From assembly GCA_964512995.1 (NCBI GenBank), contig CAZELM010000021.1, positions 1-64,000 on the forward strand: DNA of 64,000 nt, written 5' to 3'. The first letter of the stretch is position 1. Each line of letters starts with the position of its first letter. This document shows positions 54,472 through 61,950 of the stretch, in pieces. The translations under genes and the position numbers were made by a program. The stretch comes from CAZELM01 sp964512995 (GTDB lineage: Bacteria; CSSED10-310). The notes under the pieces were generated by a model that ran no database searches, was not told where the DNA came from, and saw nothing but the letters and a program-made list of their open reading frames with translations.

Positions 54472-55521
54472 TCAGGAATTCGGATCGGATTCTTCTCTGC
54501 TTAATTGTCGGTATCGTTCCACTGCTCGATTGTGATCAGCCAATGTTTCACTGAAGATATGCCCCCCCGCATTATCCGAAACAAAATACAAATACGACGT
54601 CTGATCAGGAAAACAAGCTGCCCTGATTGAATCAACGCCAGGATTAGCAATCGGGCCTGGAGGTAATCCTGAGTGAGTATAAGTATTATAAGGATGATCT
54701 ATTTTCAAATCTTTCTTGAACAGCTTCCCCCGATACTGCTCTCCCAATAAAAAAATAACCGTTGGATCACATTGCAGCGGCATTCCCTTCGATAATCGAT
54801 TGTGAAAAACCGAAGAAATGATTGAACGCTCATCAGCATGTTTGGATTCTTTCTCAATTAGGGAAGCGAGAGTGATGATCTGATGGAGGGTCAATTCTGT
54901 ATTGCCAGCACATTGTTGCCATATCGGTGTAAAGACTTCCTGAAATCGTTTCAGCATCTTGCGAATGAGTATTTCCGGTGTCGTTTCCTTTGGAAAGAAG
55001 TATGTATCAGGATACAAATATCCTTCCCAGCCTGTTTCAGGTTTTTCAAGCCCTTCGGTCCGAATGTGCTGCAACTCGATTGCGAAGTCGATTGCTGTTC
55101 CAAATCCCTTTTCAGCCCATAACATGGAGATTTCATGGATTGTAGTGCCTTCCGGGACTGTAAATGAATATAACTTCACTGTCCCATCCGTGAGTTTCTG
55201 CATAATCTCCAAAGGGGACATCGAAGCAGAAAATTCATACTCCCCAGCCTTGATATGCTCAGCAATACCATTCCATTGACCGATCAGAACAAAAAGCCTT
55301 GGATGAGCAATGACACCCATCTTTGCAAGTCGATATGACAATCGAGTGAAATCCAATCCACGCTCAACCTCCACTGTCACAGCTTCATTTCTCGTTCCAT
55401 TTGATGTCGTTAAATAGTCATGAATATAGAACCTCAAAGAAACTAAACTGATGAAAATAATTGTAATAAAAAAAAGAAGTATTTTTATTATCTTAATAGA
55501 CATTTTGGGATTGGCAGCCAA
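54472..55521 (-). CDS. mltG: Endolytic murein transglycosylase MltG
   Basis: The 349-residue protein has an N-terminal membrane helix, a LysM-like region and the YceG catalytic domain with the conserved Glu in TLASLIEKES followed by RSIISSVFHNRLSKGMPLQC. It cuts nascent glycan strands and controls chain length. It starts three bases after the ruvX stop and precedes tolQ, an envelope-biogenesis grouping. Confidence 0.94.
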   Translation of the reverse strand: MAANPKMSIKIIKILLFFITIIFISLVSLRFYIHDYLTTSNGTRNEAVTVEVERGLDFTRLSYRLAKMGVIAHPRLFVLIGQWNGIAEHIKAGEYEFSASMSPLEIMQKLTDGTVKLYSFTVPEGTTIHEISMLWAEKGFGTAIDFAIELQHIRTEGLEKPETGWEGYLYPDTYFFPKETTPEILIRKMLKRFQEVFTPIWQQCAGNTELTLHQIITLASLIEKESKHADERSIISSVFHNRLSKGMPLQCDPTVIFLLGEQYRGKLFKKDLKIDHPYNTYTHSGLPPGPIANPGVDSIRAACFPDQTSYLYFVSDNAGGHIFSETLADHNRAVERYRQLSREESDPNS

Positions 55522-55524
55522 CTT

Positions 55525-55947
55525 CTAACCTTGGCTTTTGTAGTAATCGATATAACTCTGAAGAATGACAACTGCTGACAAGACATCTTTGTGGCGTTTT
55601 CGATGCCTTCGATTCAGACCTCCCTGAATCATCGCTCGTTCGACTATTCGTGAACTCAGGCGTTCATCCCAAAAAATTACCGGTATGTTATAACGATACG
55701 ACAATGTTTCGCCGAATTTTCTCGTTTTTGCCCCCATTTCTCCTTCTGTACCATTGATATGAAGGGGTAACCCAATGATAAATCGATCAATATCGTGCAT
55801 CCCCACCAGTGTATCAAACTTCATCAATAACTCTAGCTCACCATTGACAATGAACGTGTCGAGAGGTTGCGCAGTGATCAACAGCAGGTCACTGATTGCG
55901 ATGCCGATTCTTCGCTCACCAAAATCAACTCCTATGAAACGCTTCAT
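55525..55947 (-). CDS. ruvX: Putative pre-16S rRNA nuclease (RuvX/YqgF)
   Basis: The 140-residue protein is a YqgF-family RNase H-like nuclease, with GVDFGERRIGIAISD at residues 6-20 carrying the first acidic ligand, GLPLHINGTEG, and DERLSSRIVERAM with further acidic residues. It matures 16S rRNA 5' ends in E. coli. It is the first gene of the mltG-tol operon. Confidence 0.93.
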   Translation of the reverse strand: MKRFIGVDFGERRIGIAISDLLLITAQPLDTFIVNGELELLMKFDTLVGMHDIDRFIIGLPLHINGTEGEMGAKTRKFGETLSYRYNIPVIFWDERLSSRIVERAMIQGGLNRRHRKRHKDVLSAVVILQSYIDYYKSQG

Positions 55948-56453
55948 ATTGACTTACAACTTTCTCATATTTATTGACATTGTTTCCATTAGAAGCGGTC
56001 AACATCTTCCGGAGAACTATACCAGAAAAATTCCATCAGCCCCACTTTGCATGGAAAATATTCCGCTCTATAACCATCTTCCTTTTCTAGATCCGGTGAT
56101 CTGGTCTCCGTTTATCAAGGACAATTGACATCGCCAATTTTAGCGATTCAATATACAAGCAATATAAATCATTATAGGTTGAGATTCGTCTATTCATAAC
56201 GGATCGTCAGTGACAATTCCTGGAGAGCCATACTTTATTAAGCATCAAATCGTAGAAACATGCCGAGAATCATCCGTGATGGCCTCCCCGATATCGTTGA
56301 ATACCCAGATCGATTATCCAGGAGTGACACATTCAGGTTTATTTTATATGACAGCACATAGCGCTATCCGGCTTGGAGGAAATCCAGACTATTAGATTTG
56401 AATTCACGGTGAAAACATCCAAACGGCTCAGTATTTTAAAAGCGGGGAATACG
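55948..56453. promoter_or_regulatory. Divergent intergenic region with a candidate promoter
   Basis: The 506-base gap separates ruvX (minus) from the reductase gene (plus). TTGACA at 56125-56130 with CAATAT at 56149-56154 (18-base spacer) could drive the reductase. I see no gene, RNA or repeat; small frames here have no ribosome sites. Confidence 0.35.
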
Positions 56454-57599
56454 ATGAAAAACATACCAATGTGGGACGTTATTGTTGTTGGAATGGGACC
56501 TGCAGGATCCTCAGCAGCTTCAGTATTATCCCAGACTGGATTGAAGGTATTAGCATTGGAAAGAGAGATGTTCCCAAGATATAAGGTATGCGCTGGAGGA
56601 ATTACGGGGCATTGCCTGCGGACTCTCGGAATTGATCCGGTATTGATAACCGAATCCCAGATTACTCGAATCAAAGTTGATTATCGATTCTTCAGGGAGA
56701 TTATCGTAGATTTCTCTGAACCGATCATGATCACCAGTCGAAGAGAAAACTTTGATACAGCACTTCTTGATCTAGCTAGATCGCATGGAGCCAGCATAAA
56801 GTTGGGAGAATATGTCACTCAGGTAAAATCTTATGATGCCCATGTGGAGGCTATCAGCAATCGGAATACTTATACCGCATCGTATATCGTAGGTGCAGAT
56901 GGCGTGAATGGTGTCACGAGAAAGACCATCTGTAAACGCTTGAGAAAATTGCTCCCATCCGTCGAAGCTGAGATCGAATATCCAGATTCTATCATTGAAA
57001 AAATACAGTCAGAGATTTTGATTGATCTGGGAGTAGTAAGAGCCGGTTACGGATGGATATTCCCCAAAAAAAACATCATTTCTGTTGGATTGTCCGGTCT
57101 TTTTCATCAGAAGACAGAGATGGAGTCTGCATTCCAGCAACTTCTCAGACGTATACCGGGTAAGTGGAATGGTAATATATTAATGAAACGATCGCATCCG
57201 ATTCCAGTCTACGATCCAGACCTTGTATTTGCTGATGGCAGAATTTTCTTGACAGGTGATGCGGCTGGATTGGTTGATCCCTTTTTAGGAGAGGGGATTT
57301 TTTATGCGGTACACAGTGGTCGGGAAGCCGGGAGATGGATCATCAAAAGCATCACTGATAAACAATCCCATTCTAGTTCCTATGTTGAAGCAATACATTC
57401 CAGGATTGGAACCGAGCTCCAACTGGCTCAGAGATTAGCTTACTGGGTGTACCGTATTCCTTTTGTCTTTCATTTGCTCGCTTCGAGAAACCCTCAAATC
57501 CTTAAAAGTTTCGGTAATTGCCTGCAAGAAGAAAATACGTATTTAAAATTGCGCAACACACTTCAATCTCCGTATCGATGGATCTTTGCTGGCTGTTAA
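56454..57599 (+). CDS. Geranylgeranyl reductase family flavoprotein
   Basis: The 381-residue protein has the FAD-binding GMGPAGSSAA at residues 12-21, RYKVCAGGI (residues 41-49, family motif) and FLTGDAAGLVDPFLGEGIFY. Members reduce isoprenoid chains such as geranylgeranyl groups in lipids, quinones or (bacterio)chlorophyll. ATG 56454 follows GGGGAA; a TTG at 56373 would add 27 poorly conserved residues. Partners are not in the window, so the substrate (for example a menaquinone side chain) is open. Confidence 0.85.
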   Translation: MKNIPMWDVIVVGMGPAGSSAASVLSQTGLKVLALEREMFPRYKVCAGGITGHCLRTLGIDPVLITESQITRIKVDYRFFREIIVDFSEPIMITSRRENFDTALLDLARSHGASIKLGEYVTQVKSYDAHVEAISNRNTYTASYIVGADGVNGVTRKTICKRLRKLLPSVEAEIEYPDSIIEKIQSEILIDLGVVRAGYGWIFPKKNIISVGLSGLFHQKTEMESAFQQLLRRIPGKWNGNILMKRSHPIPVYDPDLVFADGRIFLTGDAAGLVDPFLGEGIFYAVHSGREAGRWIIKSITDKQSHSSSYVEAIHSRIGTELQLAQRLAYWVYRIPFVFHLLASRNPQILKSFGNCLQEENTYLKLRNTLQSPYRWIFAGC

Positions 57600-57878
57600 A
57601 AAAAGACGCTTTGAAGGACCCGATCGAATGGATCAATCGATTTGCGACGCACATCATAACCATAGCAGTGGATATCGATCCAAAAATAACCAGTCTGCAT
57701 AATGTTCGGATTTATTACCATCTCTTGCAAAGATATTAGATTTTTGACAAAATTCGGCCGTGATTTACGTTGTACCGAATCTGAAAAAAACGGATTCCTG
57801 CTCGGGAATGGCTTCAGTTCTGGTGGTTTTCTTTAGAAATCTGGAGCTTTCTAACTCAATACATTGCCATGCGTGACA

Positions 57879-59681
57879 ATGACTCGCCAGAAAATATCAA
57901 TGAAGATCATCGATAAAACGGAGTTTTTGAAGCTTGTCTGCATTATTATTCTCCTTTTATCAAATTCGCTGACCGTATTGTTCAATGAAGATATCTGGAC
58001 GCATCTTAAAACCGGAGAAATCATTGTCAAGGAGTGCCAGATTCCATTTACAGATCGATATAGTTGCACTGAATATGGAAAACCGGTTCCTCCCATTGCA
58101 TGGCTGTTCCAAATTCTGGTGTATCTGATTTTTTCCGTGGGTGGATATCATTCGCTTTGTGTGTTTAAAGCACTATTTTTTACTTTTTGTTTTTCAGTAT
58201 ATGCCTTGTATCTATTGAAAAAGCGTATTCCATTTCTGCCGATACTGATCGGATTCATCGTCTTCCTGATAGCTGCCCGTTTTCGAATCTTGCTTCGGCC
58301 ACACCTGTTTTCTTTATGTTTCACTGTTTTCTTGTTGATTTATCTAAAATCTGCAAAATCTTCAGCTTGGTGGCTTCTGATTCCATTTTTTTCTTTGTGG
58401 AGCAATCTTCATGGAGAAGTTGTTTTGGGTTTCGTTATTGTCAGCGTTTTTTATATTGAATTAGTCTGGAATTCGTTAAAAAAGGCCAATTTTTTTCCAT
58501 TTACCCGGAAACGGCAAAAAAAGAAAGATGAACGTCTGGGAGATACTGAAAGACTGGAATCAGAAATTCCCCCCTCGATATTGAGCCTTTTCCATTTACC
58601 AGCACTCGCGGTTTTGCTTCTGAGTTTTTTGGGAGCTTTGGCTAATCCAGCGGGTGTTGATATCCTGACCTATGGCGCAAAACACGCTTCCTACGATCTT
58701 GTATATGAGTTTATGCCATTGGACTTTTCCGTTAATCGAGAAGTCATCCCGTTGTTGATATTCGGTGGGTTATCTCTTGTATTTACATGGAAACAACGTA
58801 CGTTTCACGAGTGGCTACTGATTCTGATATTCACAATATTTTCGTTTAAATATCAGCGAATAATACCATATATGGGAATAATGTGGTTGCCGGTGGTGAT
58901 AGATGGTTTCAGGTGGTTCGAAGCAAGCCGCTTTACCTGTGTTAACCGTCATATCATGATCGCCATCGTCTGTATTCTGGCGTTATCGAATGCATCATTG
59001 ATCGCAGAATCTCAGGTGGAACGATTCGGGTTGGGAGTGCATCAATGGCGGTTTCCTTGGGCAATTATCCGGTACCTCGATGAGAATGATATCACGGGTC
59101 CTGTTTTGAATTGTAATGAGATTGGTTCTTTTCTAATCTGGACATCTTACCCTGGACGACCGGTTTTTTCGGATGGGCGACAATTGTTGTTTAATGAACT
59201 TCACGCTCGAATCATGACATTCACTCGTTTTTCAAAGAGCCTGGAGGAATATTTTGATCATTGGGAAGAAATCGCGATGGAATATCATTGTGATTATGCT
59301 GTGGCTATTTATCAGAGTCCGGAACAACGTGGATTTGCTGAATTTCTCCGAAAACGCTGGAAACTGGTTTTTTGGGATGATGCGGCCATGCTATTCATCC
59401 GGCCCCAGTCGCGCTTTCAACCTATCATTGACCGAGACGCAATTGAGGGGATTGGTCCGGAGGGTTTCTATCAACCATTGCCATCCCATCAGGCGATTGA
59501 AATCCTGCAGCGAGTGTTGAGGCGGGATCCCAGTGTGGCTTTGACCCATTATATGCTGGCTTTCCAGTTCGCAAAGTCCAACCTGAAAGCAGAAGCAATA
59601 AGTGAACTCAATCGTGCACTCATGTTACGACCCCGTTTCATCCCTGCCCAGAAACTTTTATCTAAACTGGAGAATGACTGA
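57879..59681 (+). CDS. Polytopic membrane protein with C-terminal TPR
   Basis: The 600-residue protein has 10-12 hydrophobic helices, a periplasmic loop NEDIWTHLKTGEIIV then PFTDRYSCTEYGKP resembling GT-C/PMT-like glycosyltransferase loops (D/E early), and a soluble tail with a TPR-like pair (ALTHYMLAFQFAKSNLKAEA). The start is uncertain among ATG 57879, ATG 57900 and an upstream ATG 57864. Mannosyl- or arabinosyl-transferase-like function is only suggested by topology. Confidence 0.6.
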   Translation: MTRQKISMKIIDKTEFLKLVCIIILLLSNSLTVLFNEDIWTHLKTGEIIVKECQIPFTDRYSCTEYGKPVPPIAWLFQILVYLIFSVGGYHSLCVFKALFFTFCFSVYALYLLKKRIPFLPILIGFIVFLIAARFRILLRPHLFSLCFTVFLLIYLKSAKSSAWWLLIPFFSLWSNLHGEVVLGFVIVSVFYIELVWNSLKKANFFPFTRKRQKKKDERLGDTERLESEIPPSILSLFHLPALAVLLLSFLGALANPAGVDILTYGAKHASYDLVYEFMPLDFSVNREVIPLLIFGGLSLVFTWKQRTFHEWLLILIFTIFSFKYQRIIPYMGIMWLPVVIDGFRWFEASRFTCVNRHIMIAIVCILALSNASLIAESQVERFGLGVHQWRFPWAIIRYLDENDITGPVLNCNEIGSFLIWTSYPGRPVFSDGRQLLFNELHARIMTFTRFSKSLEEYFDHWEEIAMEYHCDYAVAIYQSPEQRGFAEFLRKRWKLVFWDDAAMLFIRPQSRFQPIIDRDAIEGIGPEGFYQPLPSHQAIEILQRVLRRDPSVALTHYMLAFQFAKSNLKAEAISELNRALMLRPRFIPAQKLLSKLEND

Positions 59682-59783
59682 CAAACGACGTGTCAAGCGA
59701 ATATTTCTATGTTCCGGTTAGATTTACCAAAAAGGCAGAAGTGAAATACGAATCAAGTTTATCTGGAACAGAGAAAAAATATT

Positions 59784-60395
59784 TCAGGTGTCGATGGCTG
59801 CATCATCAAATAGGAGTGTTGTGGCGCGAACAAAATGTTGATTCCCCCCAGGAACAGTCCAGTATACACTGATTGTCACGCGTAATGTGCGCTTATCAGT
59901 CGGCAGTCCGGGATTTCCAGGTTCGATATAATCATCGGATTCCCATGATGCAACTCCATAAGGAGAATTCACCGGATCATACGGATGATCAATATCGATA
60001 TACCGAGTAAAATAATATCCTTGAAGTTCTACGATATCCATCAACATATTCCGTGTTGCGGTATCGTGCCAGCCACATGGATTCCCGTTCCGGTAGTCAA
60101 TACATGGACTATTGTAATACTCCGGGAGAATGTAAGTGTATTGTGTTTCTGAATCGCCGAATGGATTATCTTGCCAGTGTATCAGGCCATAATCCAAATG
60201 AATGATCCTGTCCATTTTGGCCTGTATGAGACTCATCGCCAGATTCGTGAGTGTCGCTTCTTTCAGCCTTGCTTGGGAATAGAAAAAAAACGGTAAAATT
60301 CCCATAAATGCAATAGCCAGGATAACCATGGCGATCATCAGTTCCAGAAGGGTAAATCCTGAATTCTTTTTTATATAAAAATAGTGCATTTTCAT
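59784..60395 (-). CDS. Type IV prepilin-like protein (PilV/minor pilin type)
   Basis: The 203-residue protein has a short basic leader ending in Gly followed by FTLLELMIAMVILAIAF, with Glu at position +5, the site cut and methylated by prepilin peptidase. A long soluble part follows. It fits a minor pilin or pseudopilin of a type IV pilus or type II secretion system. I use the ATG at 60395, behind AGGAG. Only one such gene is here, so the system must lie elsewhere. Confidence 0.83.
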   Translation of the reverse strand: MKMHYFYIKKNSGFTLLELMIAMVILAIAFMGILPFFFYSQARLKEATLTNLAMSLIQAKMDRIIHLDYGLIHWQDNPFGDSETQYTYILPEYYNSPCIDYRNGNPCGWHDTATRNMLMDIVELQGYYFTRYIDIDHPYDPVNSPYGVASWESDDYIEPGNPGLPTDKRTLRVTISVYWTVPGGNQHFVRATTLLFDDAAIDT

Positions 60396-60503
60396 TCTCT
60401 TGTTTCTCCTGACAAACATGATAATAAAAAAGATCAGGATTTCTGTCAAGGAACTGAGTTTAGAGCTGACAGAGATGAATTCCTGGATTCCGTATGAATG
60501 GGT

Positions 60504-61457
60504 TCATATCAAAAGGTATTTTTTGCGTTTTTCGAGGAGCGTTTTTCGGTTAATGCCCAGAATTTTCGCAGCCGTTGATTTGTTCCCTTTTGTTTGATGA
60601 AGAATTTTCTGAATATATAGTTTTTCCACTTCATCCAGACTCATGGCGTGCTCAGAAAGCGCATCCAATGTGTCTTCATCGAATCGCTCGAATTCAACAG
60701 GGAGTTGGGATACGGAAATTTCTGTTTCTCCCGAGAATGTAATGATCAGTCGTTCCATTAAATTTTCAAGTTCCCGAATATTTCCTGGCCAGTGATACGC
60801 GCAGAGTAAATTTAGAGTCTGGGAATGAAGTCTGGGTGAGGGGAGATTATGTTTGGCTGCAAATTTATCGAGAAAATATTTGGCCAATAATGGAATATCG
60901 CCGCGTCGGGATCGTAGGGGAGGCATGTGAATTGGAAGAATATTCAACCGGAAGAAAAGATCTTCCCGAAAAACACCTTCACGGACCTTGTTGCTCAGAA
61001 GAAAGCGAGAAGCCGATATCAATTGTATGTCGATCGATATTGTCTCATTCCCACCGATGCGTTCAAAACATCGTTCCTGCAGGACGCGCGTGAGTTTGGA
61101 TTGAACGAGCAGCGGTATTTCAGTGACCTGATCCAGAAAAATAGTGCCAAGATGCGCCTGCTCCAGCTTGCCAATATGGACATGTGAAGCACCGGTAAAT
61201 GCTCCCTTTTCATGTCCAAATAACTCACTTTCAATGAGATCCGTTGGGATCGCCACGCAATCAACCTTGATAAAGGGGTGGGACCGACGAGGGCTAGACT
61301 GATGGATGAAATTTGCCAGGAGATCTTTCCCCGTACCACTTTCTCCCGTAATACAGATATTTGATCCATAGACGGCTACTTGGCGTGCGGTTTTTAAAAT
61401 CTGATGCATCTGTGGATCCTGCGTGATGATTGTGCTTTTATCAAATCGAGTATTCAT
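60504..61457 (-). CDS. Sigma-54-type AAA+ activator without receiver domain
   Basis: The 317-residue protein has Walker A GESGTGKD (38-45), GAFTGA (85-90) for sigma-54 contact, arginine fingers in REDLFFRLNI, sensor II WPGNIRELEN and a C-terminal Fis-type HTH (GNKSTAAKILGINRKTLLEK). It has no N-terminal receiver, GAF or PAS domain. Walker B reads FLDQ instead of FLDE, so the catalytic Glu is Gln. Start overlaps the rsfS stop by one base. Related receiver-less activators are controlled by protein partners. Confidence 0.85.
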   Translation of the reverse strand: MNTRFDKSTIITQDPQMHQILKTARQVAVYGSNICITGESGTGKDLLANFIHQSSPRRSHPFIKVDCVAIPTDLIESELFGHEKGAFTGASHVHIGKLEQAHLGTIFLDQVTEIPLLVQSKLTRVLQERCFERIGGNETISIDIQLISASRFLLSNKVREGVFREDLFFRLNILPIHMPPLRSRRGDIPLLAKYFLDKFAAKHNLPSPRLHSQTLNLLCAYHWPGNIRELENLMERLIITFSGETEISVSQLPVEFERFDEDTLDALSEHAMSLDEVEKLYIQKILHQTKGNKSTAAKILGINRKTLLEKRKKYLLI

Positions 61458-61801
61458 TATTGTAATGGAATCCGCCCCGCATTATGCCATAGATTTTCAA
61501 GTCGATAAAAATGCCTGACTCGGTCCACAAACACATGAACAATAATGTCACCGCAGTCGATCAGAACCCACAGATTGAGTTGCGTGCCTTCAACATGATT
61601 GGGAATGATGCCCTGTTTTTTCAGCTCGCTTCGGATATTATCGCTAATCGATTCCACCTGACGTTCTGAAGCCGCAGAACAAATCAAAAATACATCATTG
61701 ATCACACCTTCCAGATTCCGGAGATCCAATGCAATGATGTCCTCCGCTTTTTTATCTTCGGCAGCCTTTGATATCAGGTAAAGTTTGTCTTCTAGTTTGA
61801 T
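61457..61801 (-). CDS. rsfS: Ribosomal silencing factor RsfS, probable ATC start
   Basis: Protein of 114 residues: KLEDKLYLISKAAEDKKAED, then IIALDLRNLEGVINDVFLIC, and later EGTQLNLWVLIDCGDIIVHV and RVRHFYRLENLW. The LWVLIDxGDxxVHVF motif is diagnostic. RsfS binds L14 and blocks subunit joining in starvation. No ATG, GTG or TTG exists before TTG 61729, which would drop the conserved DKKAEDI helix. An ATC at 61801 follows AAGGAGG with five-base spacing and gives the expected length. Confidence 0.85.
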   Translation of the reverse strand: MKLEDKLYLISKAAEDKKAEDIIALDLRNLEGVINDVFLICSAASERQVESISDNIRSELKKQGIIPNHVEGTQLNLWVLIDCGDIIVHVFVDRVRHFYRLENLWHNAGRIPLQ

Positions 61802-61950
61802 GGGAACCTCCTTTGCAGGTGATCTGTATGATACGAAAACGCTTCGAATATCAGTTCAACATATCTATCGAATTGCCTTGTATTCATTTTAAGAGCAATC
61901 ATGAATACATGAAAATCAATATCGTGTTATAAAAACGGCATGAATATGGT
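61802..61950. promoter_or_regulatory. Intergenic region with a perfect 9-bp inverted repeat
   Basis: TGTATTCAT (61879-61887) and ATGAATACA (61901-61909) are separated by 13 bases. It could be an operator or a hairpin downstream of the TPR gene. No T-run is present on the minus strand, so it is a poor terminator. Confidence 0.35.

Noticed and set aside
57518..57739. Open frame after the reductase gene
   Set aside because: It overlaps the reductase C-terminus in another frame, and it has no ribosome site or recognisable feature.
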